From Roseburia sp. (GTDB lineage: Bacteria; Bacillota; Clostridia; Lachnospirales; Lachnospiraceae): a stretch of 64,000 nt of DNA. The notes beneath the pieces are model-generated. The model saw only the letters and a list, made by a program, of their open reading frames with translations. It was not told the origin of the DNA and did not search any database. Location of the stretch: NCBI GenBank assembly GCA_017549185.1, contig JAFYVJ010000014.1, positions 1-64,000 on the forward strand. Reading direction: 5' to 3'. Of this stretch, positions 33,084 to 42,581 are shown one piece after another; the first letter of the stretch is position 1, and each line of letters starts with the position of its first letter. The position numbers were made by a program, and so were the translations under genes.

Positions 33084-36000
33084 ATGAAAATGAGAAGAAA
33101 TGAGATGAAAAAAAGAATTTTAAGAGTAATTTTGACAGTTGTAATCGGATTCACATCGATGGAAGTTCCTATATTGGCATTGTCAGAAGAAAATATAGAG
33201 GAAATAGTAGATGTAAAGGAGAGGACAATTGAAGAAACAATACGTGCAGGAAATGTTACGTTAGTTTGGCCGGTTCCGGGGCATACGAACAAGTCTCGAG
33301 GATTTTCTGAGTCGCATTTAGCTATGGATGTTGCGGATAGTAATATCTATGGTGCTGAGGTTGTTGCAGTAATAGATGGTACAATTACTTCAAAATATAC
33401 ATGCAATGAGAGTCATTATGGAAGTTATGGTGATTGTCATGGGATGGGGAATGGATTGATCATTAAGGGAGCTGATGGAAGATATTATCAATATGCGCAT
33501 ATGGCTGTAGGGAGCATACCTTCAAGCGTGGGAGTGAATTCAAAAGTAACGGCAGGACAGGTTATTGGGAAGGTAGGTAATACAGGAAATTCGAATGGAG
33601 CACATTTACATTTTAGTATTCGTACTGGGTCAGCATGGGGGACTGCGGTTGACCCTGAAAAAGAAACATATTCAAATTATGTACCACCATCCGCCTACAC
33701 TATCCAAAACACTGGTGTAACAAATATTACAGATACAACTGCAAAGATTAATGCATTATTATCACCAACAGCACCTGCAGGTGCTACTTCAGAAGTAGGG
33801 TTTTACTATGGTAAATCGCCAGATAATATGCAAATGATAACTGAACCTTTGAGTAGTGGTCAGGTAAAAGATATATGGTACAATTTAGGGACTGGAAAGT
33901 GGACACCCGCATTAGAGAAAGGTACAACCTATTATTATCAGATATATGCAATCGTAAATGGTGTTACATATAAAACAGCAATAGACAGTTTTAAGACCAC
34001 AGGAGTGAGTGACACAACTCCTCCAACCATTTCAAACGTTACAATTACAAATCAAACTCGTGATGGTTACACGGTTAATTGTGAAGCGACAGACACTAGT
34101 GGAGTGGAAAGAGTGTGCTTTCCAACATGGACATGGCTAAACGACCAGGACGACCTTATAGTAGATTGGTATAATAATGCTGCTGTAATGCCAACTGCAA
34201 ATAGTAATTTATTTTCCTATAATGTAAGAGTTTCGGACCACAATTATGAAGGCGGTGGATATGTTACACATATCTACGCATTTGATACTTATGGTAATAT
34301 TGAGGTATATCCGGTAGAAGTAACGATAAACAGAGAACTTCCTTTGATAAGTTTTTCATTAAGTACAACAAGTTTAAATTTATTACGAAATGAAACAAAA
34401 AATGTGTTTGTAACAGCCTATAATCCGTCTGATACAACATCAGACAAGACTGCAACATGGACATCAGAGGATACAAGTATAGCGACTGTTGATTCATTAG
34501 GAAATGTAACTGCACAAAATGAAGGTACAACCAATATTGTTTGTACGATTGCGGGCATTCAACAGAAATGTGAAGTTCATGTGTCTGCTATCGGTGCAGG
34601 AGAATTTAGTGGTTGGGGAACGAGTCTTCCACAGGAAGTATTAAATAATCGTGATGCTTATGATATAGAGGAAAAGAAGCAGTACCGTAGCCAGACAAAA
34701 TCTGAGGTGATATCACATGACCCGAATCTTGCAGGTTGGACACAGTATGGCTGGTACTGGGATGAGTGGGTAGATTGTGATGCTTCTGTAACAGGAAACG
34801 ATAACAGAGAAGTAGCATCAGATACACAGTATGTAAAGACACAGTATAAATATAGTCATTGGCATAATTATAGTTCGAATAGAACTTCACCAGTTGAGTA
34901 TTCAGGATGGACATATGAGGAAACAGGATGGCTTGATTCGCCATTGACATATTATGGTGAATCTTCTGCTGGAGGAGCAATGTATAAAAGCTCTAGTGGA
35001 TTAGGACCATGTAATTGGGAGACAAATTGGTACAATCAAACCACCCAAGATGTCTACAATACCACTTATTGCTATCGTGATAAAATATTCCAGTATTATC
35101 AGTGGAGTGGTTGGAGCGATTGGTCGGATACACCAGTGACAGCCAGTGATAGTGTAAATGTAGAAGAAAGAACTGTATATCGTTACAGAGAGTTAATTTA
35201 CCCATTAAATATTGATGAGTTTTCAATTACAAATACAGAAACTTCTATAGTAGAAGAAGGAGATGAGCTAGCATTAAAAGCAGTTGGTTCTGGTGGAGTA
35301 AAACCATATGAATATAAATTTATATTACAGAATGGTGACGAGGAAACAATGCTGAGAGATTATTCTCAAGAGTCTTCTTATACATGGACGGCAGATGTTG
35401 TAGGAGACATAGTTCTTGTCGTTTGGGCAAAAGATGCACAAGGAGATATTTGCTCAAAGACATTGAATGTTACAGTGGAAAAATACTACGAACCGATTTA
35501 TTATACTGTTATTTTTGAAGCCAATGGTGGAGTAGTTGATGTTGATGAAAAACAGGTAGAATACAATACACCTTATGGTGAATTGCCGACACCAATCAGA
35601 GCAGGATATCAATTTGATGGCTGGTATACTGCGGTAAATGGTGGAACACAAGTAACAGAATCCACAGTTATGGAGTACATAACAACGCAGACGTTGTATG
35701 CACATTGGACGGCAAACGAATATGAAGTGACGCTTGAAGCAAATGGTGGTTCGTTAGATTTAGACAAGATAAATGTAACCTATCATGATGCATATGGAAT
35801 TTTGCCAACTCCAATCAAAACGGGTTATACATTTATCGGTTGGTTTACAGAGCAGGAAGCGGGAACAAGTATTACTTTTGAGAATACGGTAGAGATTCCG
35901 CAGAATCATACGTTGTATGCGAGATATGTACCAAACACCTACACCCTTATGTTCAACCCAAACGGCGGTAGAGTAGACACAGAGCAAAAGAGTGTAGTAT

Positions 36001-38789
36001 ATGACTCCACATATGGCGAACTTCCGATTCCAAGTATTGTAGGAGGCACATTCTTAGGTTGGTTTACTGATATGTACGAGGGCACTTTGGTGACTGCTGA
36101 CAACATCGTAAAACTGACCGCAGACCAGACATTATATGCACATTGGGAGTTAGTTTATGAGGCGACAACACCGATTGCCAGCCTTTCAACAGGAAGTGAA
36201 GTAGAAGCAGGAACGAAAGTTGCATTGACGACAGAAACTAACGGTGCACAGATTTACTATACGACAGATGCCCGAATAGGTATGAATGTTTCTGCTGAGA
36301 ATGGTATTTTATACGAGGATGCGATTGCAATTACAGAAAATGTAACAATTTATGCGGTTGCAGTGAAGGCAGGTTACAACCAAAGTGACGTTTTAGTAGT
36401 TTCTTATACTGTCATGGATGAGAGCATTGACTGGGGCGATATCACAGAAGCTGACAGAGCAGAAACGGGTTTTGTGACAACAGCAGATATCCCACAGGAA
36501 CTTTGGGTAGCAGGTGTATTTGACTGTGATTACACAGGCAAAGCCATTACTTATCCAGAGTTACATGTCTATAACCACAAGACGATGTTACAACCGAAAG
36601 TAGACTATACGGTAGCATATAAAAATAATATCAAGGCAGGTCTTGCAACGATTACGATTACTGGAAAGGGTAATTATGCAGGTAGTATCACAAAGACATT
36701 TAACATTCGTCCATTGGATTTAAGCAATGCAAATGTGCTTGATGTGACTGTGCCATATAATGGTAAGGTGCAAAAAGGAACAACGACCGTTACTTATTTA
36801 TTAAATGGTAAAATAGTTACGTTAAAGAAAGGAACGGATTTTAATTACGTTTATCCGGGAACGGATTCCAAAGCAGAAGATTATGACAAAGATGCGTTTA
36901 AGGAAGCCGGAACTTATACGGTAACACTTGTTGGAAAAGGCAATTACACAGGAGAGGTTACATTTACACAGCAGATTACCAAACAGTTTGTAATCAGTAA
37001 AATGAGTCTTGGCAAGATTGCAAACCAGAAGTATACCGGTTCTGTGATTGAACCAAAGATTTCATTAAAGAATGGCAAAGATACTTTAGCAGAGGACATT
37101 GATTATACGCTAACCTATAGTAATAACGTAGAAGTGGGAACTGCCACAATTACGATTACAGGTATCGGCGAATATACAGGTACGAGAACAGCTACATTTA
37201 AGATTAGCGGAACCTCACTTGGTAAGGCGAAAGTACATGGTTTTGCAAGTTCACTCCCATGGACAGGAGAACCGATAAAACAGAACGTAATTATAAGTTA
37301 CGCAGGAGCAGAATACTTAACGGAAAATGTAGACTATACGGTTACCTATCAGAATAATACAGAAGTAGGAACAGCTACAGTTATTTTTACAGGTAAGGGT
37401 GGTTATACAGGAAGTATCAAGAAAACATATAAAATTACAGGTCTGCCAATGAATAAAGCAGCAGTGAGCGGTTTAGAAAGCTCTATGGAATATGAGTGTG
37501 GTGAAATGACGCAGGGCAATTATGTACTGACTTATACCAAGGCAGGCGGATCAGTTATCACGCTGAAAGAAGGGACAGACTATACTGTAAGCTATCAGAA
37601 TAACCAAAAAGCGGGAAAGGCAACTATTATTTTCACAGGAATCAATGGTTATACAGGAACACTGAAAAAGAATTACACAATTACAGCATATGATTTTGCG
37701 GATGTAGCCGGAAAGGTAAGGGTTGCAGCAATTGCTGACCAGACTTATACAAAGGGTGGTGTAATGCCTAAACCGGTGATTACTTATACGGGCGAGAGTG
37801 GCACTGTTGTACTTGTGGAAGGCAAAGATTATACTTTGAAATATGCGAACAATAAGGCAGTAGCAAGCAAGACATCTTCCAAAGCACCGAGTGTAACTAT
37901 CACAGGAAAAGGTGGTTTTAAAGGCAAGCTGATTGCGAAGTTTACCATTGCAGGCAGTGATATTTCATCAGTAACTATGACTGCCGGTGATGTCGTTTAC
38001 CAGAAAAAAGCAAACATCTGCAAAACAAGTATTGCTTTATATGATGTAGACGGCAAGAAGTTAGCAGTAGGCACGGATTACAGTAAAACAATTACCTACA
38101 CTTATGCAAAAGAGGTGGAAGTGACTCAGGTAGTAAACAAACAGACGGTATATATCACACGTTTGCAGGGCGAAGAAGTAGACAAAAAAGACATCATTCC
38201 GGTAGGCGCAGAGATTACTGCAACCGTAACGGGTATGAAGAACTACGCAGGTGATGGAACCACACCATCTACACAGTCTGCAACGTTCCGTTTTGTAACT
38301 GCAAATATTGCAAAAGCTACGGTAAAAGTTGCTGCACAGACTTACACTGGAAAAGCAATCGAACCGACCAAGGATGATATCACAATTAAAATTGGTAGTG
38401 TGACGTTAGAAAAGACGGACTACGAAATCGTAGGTTACAGCAATAACGTGAAAAAAGGAACGGCAAAAGTAACGATTCGCGGTATTGGAAACTATGGTGG
38501 AGAAAAGACAGTGACCTTTAAGATTAATAGTAAGTCAATGAATTACACCATCGTTTATGATAAGAACGCAGAAGATGCAACAGGTACGATGAAAGTGTCC
38601 AGTTTATCAGCAGGCAAGCCGTTGTCAGCCAATACTTATAAAAGAGCAGGTTATAAGTTTGTAGGTTGGAATACCAAAGCAGACGGAAGCGGAGAATCTT
38701 ATAGCAATAAAGAAGCATTCTATCTGAAAGGTTTCATGTGGATATTTGGTAGAAATGTGACCTTATATGCACAGTGGGAGGCAAAATAA
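33084..38789 (+). CDS. Large surface protein with M23 peptidase and repeated extracellular domains
   Basis: 1901 residues; GGAGAG lies 10 bases before the ATG. Signal peptide ~1-33. M23 domain ~65-200 with zinc motifs HLAMD (His78, Asp82) and HLHFS (His174, His176), expected to cut peptidoglycan cross-links. Then an FN3-like segment (~205-310), a GBS Bsp-like repeat (~313-415), a Big_2-like Ig domain (~420-500) and a Trp/Tyr-rich part (~505-700). Three InlB-type beta-grasp repeats follow (~810-1025; each with GGW/DGWYT and LYAHW), then a chitobiase-type segment (~1030-1115). About eight MBG-like repeats (DYTVxYxNNxxxGxAT) come next, and a last InlB-like repeat. No LPXTG is seen; anchoring is probably non-covalent. 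Confidence 0.85.
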   Translation: MKMRRNEMKKRILRVILTVVIGFTSMEVPILALSEENIEEIVDVKERTIEETIRAGNVTLVWPVPGHTNKSRGFSESHLAMDVADSNIYGAEVVAVIDGTITSKYTCNESHYGSYGDCHGMGNGLIIKGADGRYYQYAHMAVGSIPSSVGVNSKVTAGQVIGKVGNTGNSNGAHLHFSIRTGSAWGTAVDPEKETYSNYVPPSAYTIQNTGVTNITDTTAKINALLSPTAPAGATSEVGFYYGKSPDNMQMITEPLSSGQVKDIWYNLGTGKWTPALEKGTTYYYQIYAIVNGVTYKTAIDSFKTTGVSDTTPPTISNVTITNQTRDGYTVNCEATDTSGVERVCFPTWTWLNDQDDLIVDWYNNAAVMPTANSNLFSYNVRVSDHNYEGGGYVTHIYAFDTYGNIEVYPVEVTINRELPLISFSLSTTSLNLLRNETKNVFVTAYNPSDTTSDKTATWTSEDTSIATVDSLGNVTAQNEGTTNIVCTIAGIQQKCEVHVSAIGAGEFSGWGTSLPQEVLNNRDAYDIEEKKQYRSQTKSEVISHDPNLAGWTQYGWYWDEWVDCDASVTGNDNREVASDTQYVKTQYKYSHWHNYSSNRTSPVEYSGWTYEETGWLDSPLTYYGESSAGGAMYKSSSGLGPCNWETNWYNQTTQDVYNTTYCYRDKIFQYYQWSGWSDWSDTPVTASDSVNVEERTVYRYRELIYPLNIDEFSITNTETSIVEEGDELALKAVGSGGVKPYEYKFILQNGDEETMLRDYSQESSYTWTADVVGDIVLVVWAKDAQGDICSKTLNVTVEKYYEPIYYTVIFEANGGVVDVDEKQVEYNTPYGELPTPIRAGYQFDGWYTAVNGGTQVTESTVMEYITTQTLYAHWTANEYEVTLEANGGSLDLDKINVTYHDAYGILPTPIKTGYTFIGWFTEQEAGTSITFENTVEIPQNHTLYARYVPNTYTLMFNPNGGRVDTEQKSVVYDSTYGELPIPSIVGGTFLGWFTDMYEGTLVTADNIVKLTADQTLYAHWELVYEATTPIASLSTGSEVEAGTKVALTTETNGAQIYYTTDARIGMNVSAENGILYEDAIAITENVTIYAVAVKAGYNQSDVLVVSYTVMDESIDWGDITEADRAETGFVTTADIPQELWVAGVFDCDYTGKAITYPELHVYNHKTMLQPKVDYTVAYKNNIKAGLATITITGKGNYAGSITKTFNIRPLDLSNANVLDVTVPYNGKVQKGTTTVTYLLNGKIVTLKKGTDFNYVYPGTDSKAEDYDKDAFKEAGTYTVTLVGKGNYTGEVTFTQQITKQFVISKMSLGKIANQKYTGSVIEPKISLKNGKDTLAEDIDYTLTYSNNVEVGTATITITGIGEYTGTRTATFKISGTSLGKAKVHGFASSLPWTGEPIKQNVIISYAGAEYLTENVDYTVTYQNNTEVGTATVIFTGKGGYTGSIKKTYKITGLPMNKAAVSGLESSMEYECGEMTQGNYVLTYTKAGGSVITLKEGTDYTVSYQNNQKAGKATIIFTGINGYTGTLKKNYTITAYDFADVAGKVRVAAIADQTYTKGGVMPKPVITYTGESGTVVLVEGKDYTLKYANNKAVASKTSSKAPSVTITGKGGFKGKLIAKFTIAGSDISSVTMTAGDVVYQKKANICKTSIALYDVDGKKLAVGTDYSKTITYTYAKEVEVTQVVNKQTVYITRLQGEEVDKKDIIPVGAEITATVTGMKNYAGDGTTPSTQSATFRFVTANIAKATVKVAAQTYTGKAIEPTKDDITIKIGSVTLEKTDYEIVGYSNNVKKGTAKVTIRGIGNYGGEKTVTFKINSKSMNYTIVYDKNAEDATGTMKVSSLSAGKPLSANTYKRAGYKFVGWNTKADGSGESYSNKEAFYLKGFMWIFGRNVTLYAQWEAK

Positions 38790-38799
38790 TAGAATAAGC

Positions 38800-38811
38800 G
38801 TAACTATTCAG
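38800..38811 (+). repeat. Half-copy of dispersed GTAACTATTCAG repeat
   Basis: GTAACTATTCAG, 11 bases after the surface-protein stop. Same family as 63027-63093. Confidence 0.6.
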
Positions 38812-38842
38812 TATGAAGGTACTGCATAAGTTTAGAAGTTTA

Positions 38843-38875
38843 GAATCCGGGCAGTTTTGTCCGGATTCTTATTGT
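38843..38875 (+). terminator. Terminator of the lipoprotein/surface-protein operon
   Basis: GAATCCGG (38843-38850) pairs with CCGGATTC (38861-38868) across a 10-base loop, followed by a weak T-rich stretch (TTATTG). The rest of the 311-base gap to 39101 holds the promoter and operator listed next. Confidence 0.7.
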
Positions 38876-38955
38876 ATGTTTCTGTTCTGAATGTTGATGA
38901 AACGTTTTAGTAGACATCTTAAAAGAAACTTAAGAATTTCATTCGTTTATCTTTA

Positions 38956-39009
38956 TTGTATAGAATAACCTCCCATGGTATATTAAGTGTACTAAGATAC
39001 CTAGTACAC
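38956..39009 (+). promoter_or_regulatory. Promoter and inverted-repeat operator of the GntR/ABC operon
   Basis: TTGTAT (38956-38961), 17 bases, TATATT (38979-38984). GTGTACTA (38987-38994) and TAGTACAC (39002-39009) form a perfect 8-bp inverted repeat with a 7-base centre, lying exactly over the expected transcription start. The placement suits repression by the GntR protein encoded ~90 bases downstream. Confidence 0.75.
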
Positions 39010-39100
39010 ATGGTGCTGTTAGGGTAGAAGAATGTACTTGTTGCATGCTTCATAAAAGCTTGATTCAGCCACCACTTGATATAGATGGGAGGTTTGCTTT

Positions 39101-39475
39101 TTGATTCAGTTAAATTACAGGGATTCAAAGCCCATATACGAACAGATTAAAGAGGGGTTACGAAGGCTGGTAGTGACTGGAGCGTTAAGTGCTGGAGAGA
39201 AACTGCCATCGGTGCGGGAGTTGGCATCGCAGATTGCCATTAACCCTAATACGATTCAGCGAGCGTACAGAGAGTTAGAGAACGAAGGCTATATTTATAC
39301 GCTGGTAGGAAAAGGAACGTTTGTCGCGGAAAATGACAATATTGATAACACCAGAGAAATGGAACTGTTAAAGGAGTTCGATGAACTGGTGATAGAGTTA
39401 CTATATCTGAAAGTTACGAAAGGTATATTGAAAGACCGAATAGATACAGTGACAGAGGGGAGTGAAGATGTATGA
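39101..39475 (+). CDS. GntR-family regulator, YtrA type
   Basis: 124 residues from a TTG start at 39101 with GGGAGG upstream. Winged helix with the YtrA signature: RDSKPIYEQIKEGLRRLVVTGALSAGEKLPSVRELASQIAINPNTIQRAYRELENEGYIYTLVGKGTFV. A short helical tail replaces the large effector domain, as in YtrA proteins that govern ABC-exporter operons. Overlaps the ATPase gene (ATGA). Probably autoregulates through the operator at 38987-39009. Confidence 0.9.
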   Translation: MIQLNYRDSKPIYEQIKEGLRRLVVTGALSAGEKLPSVRELASQIAINPNTIQRAYRELENEGYIYTLVGKGTFVAENDNIDNTREMELLKEFDELVIELLYLKVTKGILKDRIDTVTEGSEDV

Positions 39476-40371
39476 TTAGAGTGAGAGGATTGCAGAAATC
39501 ATTTGATAAATTTAAAGCCTTAGATGGTGTAGAGATGCACGTTGGAAAAGGCAATATTTATGGATTGGTAGGACCAAACGGTGCTGGAAAATCGACGTTA
39601 ATCAGACACTTAATGGGTGTATATAGAGCAGATGCAGGTGAAGTTTTGATTAACGGAGAACCGGTCTATGAAAATCGTAAAATTAAAGAAAAAGTGTTGT
39701 GTATTCCAGATGACCTATTTTATTTTTTGCAGTCGGACACGCTGGAAATGAAGCGTTTTTATAAAGGAATTTACAAAGATTTTGATGAGAAATTATTTGA
39801 ACGGTTAAAGGAATATTTCCCAACCATTGACCCAAAACGCAGCATTCGCAGATTGTCAAAAGGTATGCAAAAACAGGTGGCGTTTTGGCTTGCAATCTGT
39901 TGTAAACCGGATGTACTGATATTAGATGAACCGGTAGATGGTTTAGATCCTGTTATGCGAAGACAGATTTGGAGTATTTTAATGGCGGAAGTAGCAGAAC
40001 GTGAGATGACCGTTTTAGTATCCTCTCACAACTTAAGAGAACTAGAGGATGTCTGTGATCATGTTGGTATCATGCATAAGGGAAAAGTCATGATTGAACG
40101 TTCTTTAAGTGATTTACAGGGCAATATTTCGAAGATTCAGGTGGCATGTCCAAGCGGCGTACCAAAATTACCTGAAAAGTTCCAGGTATTACATATGTCC
40201 AATACCGGACGTGTATACACTTTGATTGTAAAAGGTGATCCGAAGGAAGCGTTAGAGTACCTAGAACAAGGAAAACCTACGGTAGTTGACGTATTGCCAC
40301 TGACTTTGGAAGAAATCTTCATTTATGAAATGGGAGGTGTCGATTATGAAATCAAAGATATCCTGTTTTAA
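39472..40371 (+). CDS. ABC transporter ATP-binding protein (YtrB-like)
   Basis: 299 residues; overlaps the GntR stop by 4 bases. Walker A GPNGAGKST (~38-46), signature RLSKGMQKQ (~131-139; S-K-G-M-Q as in this subfamily), Walker B VLILDEPVDGLDP (~149-161), H-loop SSHNLRE. The C-terminal ~80 residues form the extra domain common in exporter ATPases. Drives the membrane protein encoded next. Likely exports a drug, peptide or envelope stress compound under GntR control; substrate not deducible. Confidence 0.9.
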   Translation: MIRVRGLQKSFDKFKALDGVEMHVGKGNIYGLVGPNGAGKSTLIRHLMGVYRADAGEVLINGEPVYENRKIKEKVLCIPDDLFYFLQSDTLEMKRFYKGIYKDFDEKLFERLKEYFPTIDPKRSIRRLSKGMQKQVAFWLAICCKPDVLILDEPVDGLDPVMRRQIWSILMAEVAEREMTVLVSSHNLRELEDVCDHVGIMHKGKVMIERSLSDLQGNISKIQVACPSGVPKLPEKFQVLHMSNTGRVYTLIVKGDPKEALEYLEQGKPTVVDVLPLTLEEIFIYEMGGVDYEIKDILF

Positions 40372-42307
40372 TAAAACTATTTTTAAAAAGAATTTAACAC
40401 TTTACTGGCCGTTATGGGTTGGATTTTTGCTGATGCAGTTGGCAATGGTTCCGTTGAATTTGTTCCAGTACATGCGTGGTCATACGAATAATCCGATTGC
40501 GAGACAGTATTCTGCATTGCGTAACATATTTGAGGTGGCGGCCGAACCGTTTGTGATATTTATCTTTTGTGTACTAGCAGTCATGTGTGTGTTTTCGTAT
40601 CTTTATAATGCTAAAAATACGAATGGCTTTCATGGACTTCCGGTGACACGATTGGAACTGTTTGTTACAAATGCATTGTCGGCATTTACGTTCCTTGCTG
40701 CAGCAGAGGTGATTAGTTTTATCACAGGTGTGTTTGTAGGACTTGGTTGCGGCGTGACCAATATAGAAGTGTTGTTGTATATGCTTTTATTCCAGCTTGG
40801 TATTACATTCTTTGGAGTAGCATTTTCGACTGTGATTGCGATGCTGACCGGACACATTATGGCGATGCCAATCTATTGTTTTGTGGCAAATTACCTGTAT
40901 ATGATTGTCAGAGAAGTGTTGGAAAATGTTATTGTGAATGTGACTTATGGTTTGGGTGACCTTTGGGGTGTTGATATTACGTATGTACTTTCACCACTTT
41001 ACTATTTGGAAAGAAGCGTGAATGTAACGACACGGTATAATGATGCATTAGAGCGTTTGGATACGATTACAGTATCGGGTGGCGGAGTTGTGGCAGCTTA
41101 TGCAGGAGTAGGTGTGGTGCTTTTTGTGCTGGCATATCTTTTGTATCGTAAACGTCAGTTAGAAACTGCCGGTGACGTAATTGCAGTAAAATTCATGAAA
41201 CCGGTATTTCGTATTGGGCTCGGTATCTGCGGTGGTACGACATTAGGCGTGGGACTCTCTGAGTTCTTCTATTTTGATACGCCGCGTTATAGTGATGCAC
41301 GTTTTTATATCCTGCTTTGCTTTGTAATCATATGCATTTTTATCGGCTATTTTATGGCAGAAATGCTGATGCAGAAGAACTTCCGCATATTTAAAAAGTA
41401 TATTGTGACAGAAGCAGTGGTTTCCGTTGCAGTAATGACAGTGTTTTTAATTGCGTTGAATAACGATGCATTTGGATTGGAACGTAAATTGCCAAAACAG
41501 GATGAAATTGTAGAAGCTTGGGTGGATTTGGATTATCCGGTGAAGTATGAGGGTGAAGAGATTGCAGATTTATTGGCTACACATGCTCAGATTATCGCGG
41601 AAAAAGATGAAGTGATTGATGCTATTGCAAGAAATGAAGTGAATTGCTATGGTGCGACGTTTAAGTATGTGTTAGCAGATGGCAGTGTATTTTCACGTAA
41701 CTATTCTGTTCCGATAGATTCAGAAAATCCGACAAATTCGAATACGCCGAGTGGCCAGATTATTGCAAAAGAAATGGAACCGGAGCGCTATAAGCAGTAT
41801 TTGTTGGGCGTGAATTATGAGAGTAATATGTATTTGACAGGTTTTATCAATCTGTATGACCAATATCAGAATTATTTGGAATACCGTTTTTCAGAAGAAG
41901 AATTGGAAGTGGTATCAAAAGCAATGTTAAAGGATATTGAGGAAGGTAACATGGTAATTTATGAGTTGTATTCTATTAACGGAAGCGATATTGCCAGCGA
42001 AGAATTTATGAGTGACTTGCAGATGCGTTACTATAATGAAAAGGGTATTGTAAGAATGGAAGATGTTTATTATGATATTCCTACTTATTATGAAGATGCG
42101 TATCTTTTTGGGGGATATGGTAGCGTTGCGACAGAGGCTGTAACTGCGGAATTTGGTTCTGCGGTAGATAGTGACAGTGTCTACATCCGTTTTGGTAAAA
42201 ATTGTACGAATCTTGTGAGTGCGTTGGAAGAATTGGGAATCGTGAACGATATATGGCATTTATATACACACGAAGAGTTCAATATGTTAGAAGAGGCTCA
42301 AAAATAA
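40346..42307 (+). CDS. ABC-2-type membrane component, 653 residues
   Basis: Start at 40346 chosen because GGGAGGTG lies 7 bases upstream; an in-frame ATG at 40325 lacks such a site. It overlaps the ATPase end by 26 bases. Hydrophobic N-terminal half with about six to eight helices (WPLWVGFLLMQLAMVPL; FVIFIFCVLAVMCVFSYLYN; and others) resembling YtrC/D-like exporters. Then a ~270-residue hydrophilic, probably extracytoplasmic or regulatory, C-terminal domain (after a helix near residue 370) with NYSVPIDSENP and YYDIPTYYEDAYLFGG. Confidence 0.8.
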   Translation: MKSKISCFNKTIFKKNLTLYWPLWVGFLLMQLAMVPLNLFQYMRGHTNNPIARQYSALRNIFEVAAEPFVIFIFCVLAVMCVFSYLYNAKNTNGFHGLPVTRLELFVTNALSAFTFLAAAEVISFITGVFVGLGCGVTNIEVLLYMLLFQLGITFFGVAFSTVIAMLTGHIMAMPIYCFVANYLYMIVREVLENVIVNVTYGLGDLWGVDITYVLSPLYYLERSVNVTTRYNDALERLDTITVSGGGVVAAYAGVGVVLFVLAYLLYRKRQLETAGDVIAVKFMKPVFRIGLGICGGTTLGVGLSEFFYFDTPRYSDARFYILLCFVIICIFIGYFMAEMLMQKNFRIFKKYIVTEAVVSVAVMTVFLIALNNDAFGLERKLPKQDEIVEAWVDLDYPVKYEGEEIADLLATHAQIIAEKDEVIDAIARNEVNCYGATFKYVLADGSVFSRNYSVPIDSENPTNSNTPSGQIIAKEMEPERYKQYLLGVNYESNMYLTGFINLYDQYQNYLEYRFSEEELEVVSKAMLKDIEEGNMVIYELYSINGSDIASEEFMSDLQMRYYNEKGIVRMEDVYYDIPTYYEDAYLFGGYGSVATEAVTAEFGSAVDSDSVYIRFGKNCTNLVSALEELGIVNDIWHLYTHEEFNMLEEAQK

Positions 42308-42340
42308 TTGACGAAAAATAAAAAATCGTAAGTTTTTGGA

Positions 42341-42382
42341 GCAGGAATTGCAATTTAAAGTTGCCATTCCTGCTTTTTTTTT
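42341..42382 (+). terminator. Rho-independent terminator of the GntR/ABC operon
   Basis: GCAGGAAT (42341-42348) pairs with ATTCCTGC (42366-42373), extended by GCAA/TTGC, then nine T. Textbook form. Confidence 0.9.
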
Positions 42383-42581
42383 GTAAACTAGTATTGTTAT
42401 ATTGAGATAGTATGCCTTATTATGCTTATTTTCTGTTTTGTGCAAATAAAGTAGGAATGACGGAATCTTATTAGAAAAGCTGATGAGGCATTTGAAAAGA
42501 GAGTTATTATGTAATATTTATGCCGTTTATCTTTCTGAAAGAGTAGAAAGAGGCAGGTTACAGAAAGGTATGGATATTAAG

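Noticed and set aside
34606..34980. Minus-strand 124-codon frame inside the giant surface protein gene
   Set aside because: Antisense shadow of a confident gene; repeat-rich codons produce long open antisense frames. No ribosome site.
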